NCBI RefSeq assembly: GCF_014397025.1
Contig: NZ_JACJUO010000001.1
Location: 854,501-918,500 of the forward strand
DNA length: 64,000 bases
Source: Ochrobactrum sp. Marseille-Q0166
Lineage (GTDB): Bacteria > Pseudomonadota > Alphaproteobacteria > Rhizobiales > Rhizobiaceae
Reading direction: 5' to 3'
Translations under genes and position numbers: made by a program
Notes under the pieces: generated by a model
What the model saw: only the letters and a program-made list of their open reading frames with translations
Database searches by the model: none
Told to the model about the DNA's origin: nothing
In this document: piece by piece, positions 9,101 to 17,377 of the stretch
Layout: each line of letters starts with the position of its first letter
How positions within the stretch are numbered: the stretch's first letter is position 1

Positions 9101-9195
9101 ATCCAATTGCCAAGATAGCGATATCCCAGTTGCTCGCGGAACAGTTTAACAATTCTGTTCTGCGTCGCGCGCTCGATCTGCCCCACATCGCTCAT
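6106..9195 (-). CDS. hsdR: type I restriction endonuclease subunit R
   Basis: The 1029-residue motor/nuclease subunit of a type I restriction enzyme, close in size to the EcoR124 type. The N-terminal nuclease has D136 (RPDVVLY) and E150-K152 (VIELKR). The superfamily 2 translocase follows with Walker A HTQGSGKS (276-283), DECH (392-395) and TGTP near 420, then a second RecA-like domain (DKLLTGFDAP; ICRVNRLDGEDKEYG) and a helical C-terminus that docks on the methylase. Bound to HsdM2S on unmodified sites, it translocates DNA using ATP and cuts far from the site. It lies 8 bases behind the nuclease-like gene and overlaps the metallopeptidase gene. All motifs are intact. Confidence 0.95.
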   Translation of the reverse strand: MSDVGQIERATQNRIVKLFREQLGYRYLGNWIDRPDNNNVEKEILGDWLRGRGVSDVLITRVFRELQDAAALGDGRHLYDANKDVYRILRYGVKVKEGAGEQNQTVYLIDWENPENNDFAIAEEVCVSGANKKRPDVVLYVNGIALGVIELKRSSVSVAEGIRQNLDNQKKAFIRNFFTTIQLTMAGNDTEGLRYGTVGTTEKHYYQWKEDGENPYGYMLDFHLSRICEKRRFLEIIHDFIVFDTGTKKTCRHNQYFGVSAAHDHVRDRKSGIIWHTQGSGKSLTMVWLAKWIRENVKDSRVVVITDRTELDEQIEGVFSGVDEKIYRTKNGEDLIATLNNSTEWLVCSLIHKFGRQGEEEETKATEDFIKELKASLPAGFTAKGEIFVFVDECHRTQSGKLHDAMRLILPDATFIGFTGTPLLKADKKKSIEVFGSFIHTYKFDEAVEDGVVLDLRYEARDIDQYVSSQEKIDKWFEAKTKGLSDMARAQLKLKWGTLKKVLSSQDRLEQIVNDVLMDMETKPRLMDGRGNAMLVCSSIYQACKVYDLFSKTDLTGKCAIITSYQPSPADIKGQDSGAGLTEKLNQYAIYRRMLAEYFEKPEDEAMYMAEEFEKQVKRKFIKEPGQMRLLIVVDKLLTGFDAPSATYLYIDKEMRDHGLFQAICRVNRLDGEDKEYGYIVDYKDLFHRLEGAISDYTSGAFDGYDEADVKGLLGDRLEKGHDRLEEARETVKAICEPVLEPRGQNEYRHYFCGDPASPGQLQDFEARRIALYKAVAGLLRAYANLANELEDAGYNAAEAARIKQEVEHFSKVREEIKLASGDYIDMKLYEPAMRHLLDTYIKAEDSKLIADFEELGLIELIVKRGNASLQDTPLAMMKSEESMAETIENNMRKVIIDEKDVNPKYYEKMSELLDALIEERRKQALDYKEYLLRVKELSVQVLNPGGIDPKTYPTSVDTPAKKALYDNFEADELWVTKVDTAIRTAKKADWIGNPQKERELAGAIYKAIGDDDRIEKIVELVKNQYEYR

Positions 9196-9203
9196 AGCTC
9201 CCC

Positions 9204-10139
9204 CTAACTCTTAAATAACTTAAAGCTCACCGAATAACGGTAAAATTCAATATTGCTGGTCACGCGCAGCGCCCGGCGCAGACGCAAATCATCTTCCAAG
9301 GCGATAATTGCCCCGCGCACGCCTTGATTTGGTTCTGCGATGTCATCCAGAACATAGCCCATATAGCGTTGAATCTGGCCGACCACGGCATCGCTCGCGC
9401 GGCCCTTCTTCAGCTCGACCACCAGATATTCGGTCTTGTCCTTGCTGAGCGCCAGAATATCGATGTTGCCTGTATCCGTCGGATATTGCTGGCCGACGAC
9501 TTCACCCTCGTCCTCAACGAGGTCAAAGCGCTTGCCCAACTCGGTCTGGGCCCAGTTTTGTACAAGGAAGTCTTCGAGATGCTTTTCAAGCGCGAACACA
9601 GACGGGTCTTCAACCAACTCATCCGTTGAAATCAGCGTTGGCAGGGCATTCCCGGCAAGCAGGCTTTCAATTTCTGCCCCATGCTTGGAGATATTGCTGA
9701 CGGTGCCAATTGAGCCCGCCGAATTTACCAAGGCCTGGCTGAGTTCGCTGCGGTCGATGGCCTTCGGATACCAGCGCACCTGACGGCGATGGGGCAAAAT
9801 CGCACCCGGTACATACGTGTAATCCCCAACGACCTCACCTGCCCAGTAGGTTCCTGTTCCGGTCGGACAGAGGACGAAATCGCCCATCTTGATGCCCTTG
9901 CAGATGGTGTGGAGCATGCCGCAGGCCAGACCTGCAGCCACCTTACTCTTCCCCGGATTGCGCTCTAGAAAGACTGGGTTGTACATCTTGTTGAAGTCGC
10001 GCCAGTTCTCGGGCAGTGTCCTGCTCAGGTCAAAATCCATACCCCAGTCGCCGCCGATGAACTGCCCGTCGTGGCATTCCTTGGCATGGACGCTTTTGCG
10101 GCCCAGCATGATCCGGTAATAGCTGCGGGTTATCGTCAT
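9204..10139 (-). CDS. PD-(D/E)XK nuclease-like protein embedded in the hsd operon
   Basis: A 311-residue protein with two parts. The C-terminal part is a PD-(D/E)XK fold of the NucS/DUF91 kind: GNID227 followed by E242-x-K244 (YLVVELKKG), then a Q-rich helix (VGQIQRYMGYV) typical of this fold. The N-terminal part (about 1-165) has a small barrel-like stretch (GDFVLCPTGTGTYWAGEVVGDY...RRQVRWYPK) resembling the PUA/EVE-like modules fused to Mrr-type restriction nucleases. Its ATG overlaps the hsdS stop (ATGA), and hsdR follows after 8 bases, so it is made together with the restriction enzyme. It might cut modified DNA or regulate the complex; the function is not known to me. Confidence 0.8.
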   Translation of the reverse strand: MTITRSYYRIMLGRKSVHAKECHDGQFIGGDWGMDFDLSRTLPENWRDFNKMYNPVFLERNPGKSKVAAGLACGMLHTICKGIKMGDFVLCPTGTGTYWAGEVVGDYTYVPGAILPHRRQVRWYPKAIDRSELSQALVNSAGSIGTVSNISKHGAEIESLLAGNALPTLISTDELVEDPSVFALEKHLEDFLVQNWAQTELGKRFDLVEDEGEVVGQQYPTDTGNIDILALSKDKTEYLVVELKKGRASDAVVGQIQRYMGYVLDDIAEPNQGVRGAIIALEDDLRLRRALRVTSNIEFYRYSVSFKLFKS

Positions 10140-11371
10140 ACGAGGCGCGTCCTCCCCGTCAGCAATTCCTGCATCATGCCTTGCTTGATGGCTTTGGCTT
10201 TGCTGAGCTTTTCCTCAAGGAGGTGAAGCTCGTCGTCCATGCATGAGATCACCTTCACGATCTCGACTTGTTCATCAAATGGCGGGACCGGAATGCTCAC
10301 GCTTTTCAGGCTGTTCTTAGAAAGACCGTAAACCTTTAGGCCCGTGGCAAGCGTATCAAATGCACACTTGATAGCCGGAATTGAATGAAGATAGCCGCGA
10401 AAACCATTCGCGTAGCGCTTTTCCGTATCTCTCAGCAGAAACGTGTGGAGCCCGGAAACGACCCGTCTAGTGCCGACGTTTGAGATTTCAATACTCTTAC
10501 CAATACCTTCATAGTCCTCTGACGCATCAGCCATCACGACATCGCCGTCAGCAATAAAGGCCGGATTTCGCAGTTTGTTGCGGTCAATCTTTGGAAGTGT
10601 TTGTCGTTCCAAATCGAGATTGAAATGAAGCTTTGTATGAATGTCTCCGTAATGGATGTATTCTACGTCCCCATCTTCATTGAGGTCTGCACGAGAGTTG
10701 TTTGCCGTCGACAAAAAGGCAAACGTATCGCCATATTTTCGGACGTCCCAATCTTCCGGGATTTCACCGAGTTCGCTTTGTTTCGTGCCTTTGCCTTCGC
10801 CAAAACCCGGCAGCCGTTTTTTGCCGGTGAGGAGTTGCTGCATCGTCGCGGTCTTGATGTCGCGCTTCTTCTCGATCAGCTTTTCCAGCGAAACGATCAG
10901 CGCATCCACATCCGACAGGGTGTTAGCTATAGCTTCTTGTTCAAAACGCTCCTTAGGAGTGGCTTGGATTATTTTCTCTATAGTTGTGGCGCTCAGGCTA
11001 GGCACCCCGGACGCTTCATTATATTTATACCAATCAATGAGCTGAAATTTATAAAACATAAACTTAGCGTCAGCTCGATAGGAAATCTCTGAATAAAAAA
11101 GCGTATCTACTGTCCAAAAAGGGGTGTCCATATAGTAAGGAACGTCAATCGTTCCCTTTCTCCCGATAAGAACAGATGGCTTTGAATAGAGGGGGTCCTT
11201 TGCTCGACCAATCTCTCCGCCGGTTGCCAGTATCGGATAATCTCCATCAGAAGATTCAACCAACTTTTGGCTCTTCCCATGTTTAATTCGAAGCAATGCC
11301 CCTAAAGGAGTAGCTTCCCAATCTTCTGGGATCTCACCAACTTCGGTCTGCTTATATCCAGCCTTTACCAT
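10136..11371 (-). CDS. hsdS: type I restriction specificity subunit S
   Basis: The 411-residue target-recognition subunit. It has two halves, each a variable target recognition domain (about 15-150 and 205-360) followed by a conserved helical spacer: ERFEQEAIANTLSDVDALI...QLLTGKKRLPGF and PPFDEQVEIVKVISCMDDEL...QELLTGRTRLV. The repeated motif KQTEVGEIPEDW / KQSELGEIPEDW opens both halves. HsdS determines the bipartite site for methylation and cutting. Its ATG overlaps the end of hsdM (ATGGTAA), and its stop overlaps the next gene. The two recognition domains appear complete, so a bipartite site is expected, but it cannot be read from the sequence. Confidence 0.93.
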   Translation of the reverse strand: MVKAGYKQTEVGEIPEDWEATPLGALLRIKHGKSQKLVESSDGDYPILATGGEIGRAKDPLYSKPSVLIGRKGTIDVPYYMDTPFWTVDTLFYSEISYRADAKFMFYKFQLIDWYKYNEASGVPSLSATTIEKIIQATPKERFEQEAIANTLSDVDALIVSLEKLIEKKRDIKTATMQQLLTGKKRLPGFGEGKGTKQSELGEIPEDWDVRKYGDTFAFLSTANNSRADLNEDGDVEYIHYGDIHTKLHFNLDLERQTLPKIDRNKLRNPAFIADGDVVMADASEDYEGIGKSIEISNVGTRRVVSGLHTFLLRDTEKRYANGFRGYLHSIPAIKCAFDTLATGLKVYGLSKNSLKSVSIPVPPFDEQVEIVKVISCMDDELHLLEEKLSKAKAIKQGMMQELLTGRTRLV

Positions 11372-13818
11372 GCCAGCCCCATCTTTTTGAGGTGGCCTTC
11401 AACGAGGTTCGCGTATTTCTGAACGTTCTTGTCTAGCACGGGCAGGGTTTTGGCATAGCGCTCCTCCAGTGTTTTGACGCGGTTGGCAAGCTGCTGGGTC
11501 ATTCGCTCAACTTCCTCGACAATCCGCACCTCAACCGTTCCGAACCATTTGTCGTGAACCACGATGGCTTTCAGCTCTTCCTCTGAGAGGGTTGGGATCT
11601 TTTTGAAAACCAGCTCGTCGAGCTTCAGCTTAGCGGCGTTCACCGCCTTCTTGGCCGCGTCCTCGCTGGTGATCAGCGAAAGACATTTTTTCAGCGCCGC
11701 CAGCTCATCGTCATCATTGGTTTCCTTGATCCGGTCCTTCACGCCCTTTTGCTTGATAGCGCCTTTGTCGTTCTTAGCGTTTTCGATCAGGCCGTCTTCG
11801 CCAGTATTTTCCTCGATGAAGCTTTCCAGCTCTTGCACCGCGCTATCGTGTTTGGCCTGAAGGGCATCGAGCACCGCTTGCTTGTCCGCGAAATATTTCG
11901 CGATCACCAGTGATGGCGGGATTATATCGCTGCGATAGCGCTTCTTGGCTTTTGCCGTACCGAACTCGAAATCATGCTCTTCGGTATATTTGGGCTTGCC
12001 ATTCTTGTCCTTGATCGGCACCAAAAGGCGGACGGTCTTGGCGATTTTCCAGTCATCCTGAACAATCATATGCACATCGTCCTGCATGACCTCATCCCAA
12101 TAGGTCATCAGGATTTGATAGATGTCGTATTTGCTGAGCAGCGGCGCGCCGTCGAACTGCGACAGCAAGTCTTCGGAAATGTCGAAGATCAGCTCTTTGG
12201 GCTTATCGCCGACCTTGATCGCGGCCAGTTGGCCCTGGTGCTTTGCTTTCCAATCGTGGAAGCGCTTCAGGGATGAATTTTTGAAAGCATCGAATTCAGC
12301 ATGGCCGAGGATTGTTGCCTTGATCGCTCGCGATTGCACCAAAGCCTTGGCATAACGGGGGCGCGGGCCATCGGCGAACAGGGTTTTGCGCAGCGAGGGG
12401 AAGACATCCCAATAGGCCTTCAGCGCTTCAATATCACGGTCCGGGATGCCGCCATTCAAATGGGCGTCCAGATCATGAATGTCTTCCGGCTCGCTGGCAT
12501 CGATATAGCGGGGGATATTGAGGTTGAAATCGTTCTTTTTGGCAATCTCGTCATAGGGAATAAGGCGCGAATACCGTTCCACGGTATACTGACGGTTGAA
12601 GACGTCCACGATCTTGTGAATGTCCTGCGCCCGCAAGCGGTTCTTGTTCCCGTCTTTGACGAAACCCTTGCTGGCATCGATCATGAAGATGGGGCGCTCC
12701 GGCCCTGCCGTGCTCTTGTCGATCACGATAATGCAAGCGGGGATGCCGGTGCCGTAAAAGAGGTTGGCAGGCAGTCCGATGATGCCTTTGATATAGCCCT
12801 GGCGAATGAGGTTGCGGCGAATGTCGGCTTCGGCATTGCCACGGAACAAAACGCCGTGCGGCAAAATCACTGCTCCTTTCCCCATGCTTTTCAGCGATTT
12901 GATGATGTGCAACAGAAAGGCGTAATCGCCATTTTTTTCGGGCGGCTCGCCGTATTCAAAGCGCTCAAACTCGTCATTGGACGGAGTAAAGCCGTTACTC
13001 CATGATTTGAGCGAGAATGGCGGGTTAGCGACGGCGAAATCGAAGGTACGCAGCTTGCCGTCTTTGTCCTTCCAGTGTGGTGCGGACAACGTGTCATCCT
13101 GCCAGATTTCAGCCGATGGGCTGTTATGCAGGACCATGTTCATCTTGGCCAAAGCTGCCGTGGCTTGTTCCTTTTCTTGCCCGTAGAGCGAAAGGCCATT
13201 CGGTGCTTCGTCGTTGACCTTCAGGAGCAGCGATCCGGAACCGCAAGTGGGGTCGTATACGGTCTCGTCCTGGCTGGTCTTAGAGTTGATGCCCAAGACC
13301 TTCGAAAGAATGCGAGACACTTCGGCTGGGGTGTAGAACTGACCTTTGCTCTTGCCCGATTCCGTTGCGAAATGGCGCATCAGATATTCGTAAGCATCGC
13401 CAAGCAGGTCATCACCATCGGCGCGGTTCTTGCCGAGGTCCAGGTTCTCAAAAATGCCGACGAGCTTGGTCAATGTGTCGACCATGGCTTTGCCTTTGCC
13501 AAGGCGGTCTTCATTGTTGAAGTCGTTATCGGGGTTTGACAGCCAAGCCATGTCATTGGCCCGCGCGAGTTCGCCGATAATCGTATTCATCTTGTCGCCA
13601 ATATCTTTTCGCCCTTTTTGGGCAACCATATCCGCGAAAGAACCGCCTGCAGGCACCACGATAGCGCCGTATTTTTGTTTGGCGTACTTGTCCGAAACAT
13701 ATTTTACGAAAAGTAGAGTGAGGATGTAGTTCTTGTACTGGGAGGCATCCATGCCGCCGCGCAACTCATCACAGCTCGCCCACAATGAAGAATATAGTTC
13801 GGTCTTTTTAATTGCCAT
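11365..13818 (-). CDS. hsdM: type I DNA methyltransferase subunit M
   Basis: An 817-residue N6-adenine methyltransferase. An N-terminal helical HsdM_N domain (about 1-130) precedes the catalytic domain with the SAM motif DPTCGSGSLL (189-198) and the catalytic NPPF (265-268). The protein is much longer than classic HsdM (about 500-530): residues beyond about 500 form a long charged helical extension with coiled-coil character (KQAVLDALQAKHDSAVQELE; VKTLEERYAKTLPVLDKNVQ). This long form occurs in several proteobacterial type I systems. It is the first gene of a five-gene operon; the promoter should lie in the 452-base gap upstream. Confidence 0.94.
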   Translation of the reverse strand: MAIKKTELYSSLWASCDELRGGMDASQYKNYILTLLFVKYVSDKYAKQKYGAIVVPAGGSFADMVAQKGRKDIGDKMNTIIGELARANDMAWLSNPDNDFNNEDRLGKGKAMVDTLTKLVGIFENLDLGKNRADGDDLLGDAYEYLMRHFATESGKSKGQFYTPAEVSRILSKVLGINSKTSQDETVYDPTCGSGSLLLKVNDEAPNGLSLYGQEKEQATAALAKMNMVLHNSPSAEIWQDDTLSAPHWKDKDGKLRTFDFAVANPPFSLKSWSNGFTPSNDEFERFEYGEPPEKNGDYAFLLHIIKSLKSMGKGAVILPHGVLFRGNAEADIRRNLIRQGYIKGIIGLPANLFYGTGIPACIIVIDKSTAGPERPIFMIDASKGFVKDGNKNRLRAQDIHKIVDVFNRQYTVERYSRLIPYDEIAKKNDFNLNIPRYIDASEPEDIHDLDAHLNGGIPDRDIEALKAYWDVFPSLRKTLFADGPRPRYAKALVQSRAIKATILGHAEFDAFKNSSLKRFHDWKAKHQGQLAAIKVGDKPKELIFDISEDLLSQFDGAPLLSKYDIYQILMTYWDEVMQDDVHMIVQDDWKIAKTVRLLVPIKDKNGKPKYTEEHDFEFGTAKAKKRYRSDIIPPSLVIAKYFADKQAVLDALQAKHDSAVQELESFIEENTGEDGLIENAKNDKGAIKQKGVKDRIKETNDDDELAALKKCLSLITSEDAAKKAVNAAKLKLDELVFKKIPTLSEEELKAIVVHDKWFGTVEVRIVEEVERMTQQLANRVKTLEERYAKTLPVLDKNVQKYANLVEGHLKKMGLAW

Positions 13819-14270
13819 TTACGTCATGCTTTCAATCATTACAGTGCAGAGACTTATCACGCGCGTCTCCGCAGAATATGCAGTTCGGCAGGCGTTGATT
13901 AACGCTCTCTTATTGAGCTGAGAGTTTCAGAACGTCAGACTTTGACGATAGCGAAGCGGTTGTTGACGTTCAACAATAACTTTCCACGATTGTGGCTCAA
14001 AGCTTTGAAAAAGATATAATTTTTAGAGCCTAGTGCAATAATTTGGCAACGCGCTATAAGCGTTGGACAGGGTTCAAGATCTCTTCGGATCTATGCCAAC
14101 GAACGCCCAATTCCGGGTGCAAATTGAAACAACCTAAATGGTCGTCATTACGCGCGCCAACCTAGGTGCAACTTTGTCGAGCTGTAAATAATGTTTATAG
14201 TCCGCCGAAATCCGTTTCGATGGACGCCAATGTGCTAAAATATTATCTCACAGTCCAACGTGATTGCCCG
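13819..14270. other. intergenic region between hsdM and the integrase
   Basis: These 452 bases hold no convincing gene. They contain the upstream region of hsdM (read leftwards) and the downstream end of the integrase gene. A perfect palindrome lies at 13960-13976 (listed separately). The stretch is AT-rich compared with the hsd genes, as expected of an island junction. No copy of the tRNA-Leu 3' end is seen here. Confidence 0.5.
13960..13976. promoter_or_regulatory. perfect palindrome upstream of hsdM
   Basis: Seven-base arms TTGTTGA and TCAACAA flank the spacer CGT. It sits about 140 bases upstream of the hsdM ATG. A dimeric regulator could bind it, for example one that delays restriction after transfer. 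No controller protein gene is visible in the operon, so this is only a candidate operator. Confidence 0.3.
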
Positions 14271-15512
14271 TTAAACTTGATGTGCATGGTTCAACTTACC
14301 TAAGATTTCTGCAATTCGTTCCGACCACCAGGTCGTCATTCTCACACGCTCATCCCAATAGGAAGCACGGTGGTAGGCTCGGCGCACTGCATTGCCACCG
14401 ATGTGAGCCAATTCGGCTTCGATAGCGTCAGCGCTCCACTTACTGCTTTCGTTCAAAAGTGTCGAGGCGGTAGCGCGAAAGCCATGCGAGGTGGCGTCGT
14501 TCTTGCCAAATCCCATTCTCCTAAGTGCTTGGTTCATGGTGTTCTCGCTTATTGGGCGTTCAACTGATGTACTGGATGGAAAGACCAAGCGCAGATTGCC
14601 GGTGTGATTGTGTTGCTTCCGCAAGATCTTTATGGCCAACGGCGGTAATGGCTTTTTGTGTGGGCGTCGCATTTTTGCGCGTTCAGCTGGTATTATCCAA
14701 ACTGCATTATCAAGGTCGAATTCATTCCATTCCGCTTGGCGGAGTTCGCCGGGGCGTGGATAAAGTAGAGCCATTAACTTTAGAGCAGCGCAAGTTTCCA
14801 ACGTCCCCTGGTAAGCCCAGATCGATTGTAACAATTTGGCAAAGACGGTCCAGTCTGTGACGGCAGTCTGATGTGTGACCTTTGGTGCAATAATCGCACC
14901 CCTTAAACCAAAAGTTGGGTCATTCTCGGCTCGTGCCGTGGCAATTGCATAACGAAAGACCTGACTTATAACAGCACGCAGGCGTCTGGCAGTTTCATAG
15001 TTGCCTTGTGCTTCCACTCGGCGCAGCGGTACGAGAATATCCGTTGCTGATATCTCCGTTATTTGTTTGTCTCCCAAGTCGCTTATTGCAAGGCTTACTA
15101 GCCAGCGCTTTTTTCCAAGTGTTGCTGCGGATTTGCCTTCGCGCGCGTTTTTGTCCAGTAGTTCATCGGCCAATGCTGTGAAGCTATCTGTTATCAGTCG
15201 TTCACGAGCGACTTTCTCCTCCTTCTTTTTAGAGGAGGGATCTATTCCGGATGCGAGGATCTTACGCGCTGCATCGCGGACTCCGCGAGCTTCAGCAAGA
15301 GACACGTCTGGCGATGTTCCGAATGAAAGCTGCTTTTGTTTTCCCTCAAAGCGATAGACCATCCGCCAGAGCTTGCTACCGGTAGGACTTACGACAAGTA
15401 AAAGTCCACCTGCATCGCCGTGCTTTGTCGGTTTGGCTGAAGGCTTTAATGCTCTTATGCGTGTGTCGTTCAAAGGCATTGTGTTGGCATCCCGATTTCT
15501 ATTTGATGGCAT
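14271..15512 (-). CDS. P4-type tyrosine integrase of the genomic island
   Basis: A 413-residue (or about 402-residue) integrase of the P4/CP4 family. An N-terminal arm-binding domain (KPSAKPTKHGDAGGLLLVV...LWRMVYRFEGKQKQLSFG) is followed by a core-binding domain and a catalytic domain with R253 (YPRPGELR), H343xxR346 (HGFR), H370 and Y380 (RAYHRASY). Integrases of this family insert at tRNA 3' ends, and the gene lies between the island and tRNA-Leu(CAG), so it very likely catalysed this insertion. The first ATG (15512) lies inside a repeated sequence at 15503-15544; the second ATG (15479, MPLNDTRIRALKPS) matches the usual N-terminus better. All active-site residues are present. Confidence 0.93.
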   Translation of the reverse strand: MPSNRNRDANTMPLNDTRIRALKPSAKPTKHGDAGGLLLVVSPTGSKLWRMVYRFEGKQKQLSFGTSPDVSLAEARGVRDAARKILASGIDPSSKKKEEKVARERLITDSFTALADELLDKNAREGKSAATLGKKRWLVSLAISDLGDKQITEISATDILVPLRRVEAQGNYETARRLRAVISQVFRYAIATARAENDPTFGLRGAIIAPKVTHQTAVTDWTVFAKLLQSIWAYQGTLETCAALKLMALLYPRPGELRQAEWNEFDLDNAVWIIPAERAKMRRPHKKPLPPLAIKILRKQHNHTGNLRLVFPSSTSVERPISENTMNQALRRMGFGKNDATSHGFRATASTLLNESSKWSADAIEAELAHIGGNAVRRAYHRASYWDERVRMTTWWSERIAEILGKLNHAHQV

Positions 15513-15544
15513 TCCAGCAAAATGCCATCAATAATGCCATCAAA
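15503..15544. repeat. three copies of an 11-base repeat at the integrase start
   Basis: TTGATGGCATT (15503-15513) is followed by its exact inverse AATGCCATCAA (15521-15531) and again by AATGCCATCAAA (15533-15544). The cluster straddles the first possible start codon of the integrase. It could be arm-type binding sites for the integrase or an autoregulatory operator. The overlap argues that translation starts at 15479. Confidence 0.55.
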
Positions 15545-15594
15545 TTGTTTGGATGCCACTGGTTGACTATGGATGTGAGAGGAAACTTGGCAAC

Positions 15595-15621
15595 AAAAAA
15601 GCCCGCTTGCGCGGGCTTTTT
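15595..15621 (-). terminator. intrinsic terminator after tRNA-Leu
   Basis: The stem GCCCGC-TTGC-GCGGGC is flanked by A and T runs on both sides, so it can work in either direction. It lies 43 bases past the tRNA 3' end and most likely ends the tRNA transcript, insulating it from the integrase gene. Confidence 0.75.
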
Positions 15622-15663
15622 GGGATGCTTCTAGACCTTGGTAGTGGTCTGAAGACTAAGGAA

Positions 15664-15750
15664 TGGTGCCCAGAAGAGGACTCGAACCTCCACGCCCTTG
15701 CGAGCGCCAGCACCTGAAGCTGGTGCGTCTACCAATTCCGCCATCTGGGC
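15664..15750 (-). tRNA. tRNA-Leu (CAG)
   Basis: An 87-base tRNA read on the minus strand. It begins GCCCAGATGG and ends TCTGGGCACCA, so the CCA is encoded. The acceptor arms pair (GCCCAGA/TCTGGGC), the anticodon stem is CCAGC/GCTGG around the loop TTCAGGT (anticodon CAG), there is a long variable arm as in class II tRNAs, and the T loop is GGTTCGAGTCC. Its 3' side faces the island and the P4-type integrase, making it the probable insertion site; the gene was kept intact. Confidence 0.95.
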
Positions 15751-15903
15751 GACGAGGACCGATCTAAGGGGTCGGCCTCTCTCTGTCAATCGAGATTTCA
15801 CACTTCCATCAGCTTTTTTTCACATTGCTGATGCGAGTGGTTAAAAAGGCCGGTAAACAGGGGGCGGGCGCGGTGCATAAGGCGAGCCGCGCCCGAAAAA
15901 TCA

Positions 15904-16524
15904 TTATGCAGAAAGCACTTCCTTGGAAGCGACGGTCGAATCGGCGTTCAGCTTGTAGATGATTGGAACGCCGGTATTGAGTTCCTGCTTGAGAATCTCT
16001 TCCGGTGTCAGGCCATCAAGCGCCATAATGAGTGCGCGCAGCGAATTGCCGTGGGCAGCAACCAGAATGGTTTCACCGCGCAGTACATGTGGCTGGATGG
16101 TGTGCAGGTAATAAGGCCAGACGCGTGCGCCCGTATCCTTCAGGCTTTCGCCACCCGGAGGAGGGACATCGTAAGAACGGCGCCAGATGTGAACCTGTTC
16201 TTCACCCCATTTTTCGCGGGCATCGTCCTTGTTGAGACCCGAAAGATCCCCGTAATCGCGTTCGTTCAAAGCCTGATCACGGATCGTTTCGAGGTCGGAC
16301 TGACCGAGCTCGTCAAGAATGTGTTGGCAGGTGACCTGTGCACGTGAAAGACCCGAAGTGTATGCGAGGTCAAATTTGAGGCCAGCGGCCTTCAAACGCT
16401 GGCCGGCAGCCTTGGCTTCGGCATGGCCCTGTTCAGTAAGGCCCGGATCGCGCCAGCCGGTAAAAAGGTTCTTCAGATTCCATTCGCTTTGGCCGTGGCG
16501 GACCAGGACGAGGGTACGAGACAT
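15904..16524 (-). CDS. gpmA: 2,3-bisphosphoglycerate-dependent phosphoglycerate mutase
   Basis: A 206-residue enzyme interconverting 3- and 2-phosphoglycerate in glycolysis and gluconeogenesis. The phosphohistidine signature [10 protein letters not shown] (H10) opens the protein. The LNERDYG motif and the second catalytic histidine in [11 protein letters not shown] are present. It is the short alphaproteobacterial GpmA form (E. coli has 250 residues). It is the last gene of a minus-strand series, 28 bases behind dapB. Confidence 0.95.
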   Translation of the reverse strand: MSRTLVLVRHGQSEWNLKNLFTGWRDPGLTEQGHAEAKAAGQRLKAAGLKFDLAYTSGLSRAQVTCQHILDELGQSDLETIRDQALNERDYGDLSGLNKDDAREKWGEEQVHIWRRSYDVPPPGGESLKDTGARVWPYYLHTIQPHVLRGETILVAAHGNSLRALIMALDGLTPEEILKQELNTGVPIIYKLNADSTVASKEVLSA

Positions 16525-16552
16525 CGCAGCACTCCGTTGGGATAAAAATCAG

Positions 16553-17377
16553 TTAGTCGTTTAGCCCGAGAACATCGAGCATAGAATAAAGACCGGGTTT
16601 CTTGCCATGTGCCCAAAGGGCAGCTTTTACCGCGCCTCGGGCAAAGATTGTGCGGTCCTGGGCATGATGGGCGAGGGTGATGCGCTCGCCTTCGCCAGCA
16701 AGAATCACTTCATGATCGCCGATAACCGAGCCGCCGCGCAGTGTTGCAAAGCCGATGGTGCCCTGTTCACGCGGGCCGGTGTGACCGTCGCGCACACGTA
16801 CGCTTTTATCGAGAAGATTGATTGCGCGGCCTTGGGCCGCTGCTTCACCGAGCAGAAGGGCTGTACCGGAGGGTGCGTCAACCTTGTGTTTGTGGTGCAT
16901 TTCAAGGATTTCGATGTCGAAATCTTCAGGGCCGAGCGCCTGAGCAGCCTTTTTCACAAGGCCTGACAACAAATTGACACCAAGGCTCATATTGCCGGAT
17001 TTGACGATTGTGGCGTGACGCGCTGCGGCGCGGATCTTTTCTTCGTCTTCGACGGAAAGTCCTGTGGTGCCAATGATATGCGCGATGCGTGCCTGTGCCG
17101 CAAGGCCTGCATAGTCGAGTGTGGTCGCTGGCGTAGTGAAATCAAGTACGCCCTGCGCCTTAGCAAAAACCGGCAGCGGATCATCGGTGATCGCGACGCC
17201 AAGATTGCCGATGCCTGCAACTTCACCCGCATCCTTGCCAAGAAATGGTGAGCCGGGACGCGCAATAGCGCCTGTCAGATACGCGCCGTCAATTGCATGG
17301 ATCGCGCGGATGAGCGCCTGTCCCATGCGGCCATTTGCACCGACGACAACCAGACCGATTTCAGCAGCCTCAGCCAT
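16553..17377 (-). CDS. dapB: 4-hydroxy-tetrahydrodipicolinate reductase
   Basis: The enzyme reduces the heterocycle made by DapA with NAD(P)H, in lysine and diaminopimelate synthesis. The Rossmann motif [14 protein letters not shown] is at the N-terminus, and the active site [19 protein letters not shown] is intact. The frame runs further upstream, but the ATG at 17377 has GAGGAAAA at a good distance and gives 274 residues, the normal size. This ATG lies within the last codons of the ABC exporter gene (8-base overlap), so the two are translationally coupled. Confidence 0.93.
   Translation of the reverse strand: MAEAAEIGLVVVGANGRMGQALIRAIHAIDGAYLTGAIARPGSPFLGKDAGEVAGIGNLGVAITDDPLPVFAKAQGVLDFTTPATTLDYAGLAAQARIAHIIGTTGLSVEDEEKIRAAARHATIVKSGNMSLGVNLLSGLVKKAAQALGPEDFDIEILEMHHKHKVDAPSGTALLLGEAAAQGRAINLLDKSVRVRDGHTGPREQGTIGFATLRGGSVIGDHEVILAGEGERITLAHHAQDRTIFARGAVKAALWAHGKKPGLYSMLDVLGLND

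Noticed and set aside
1..15600. Attachment-site copy of tRNA-Leu inside the island
   Set aside because: I looked for a copy of the tRNA 3' end (TCTGGGCACCA or its surroundings) and found none.
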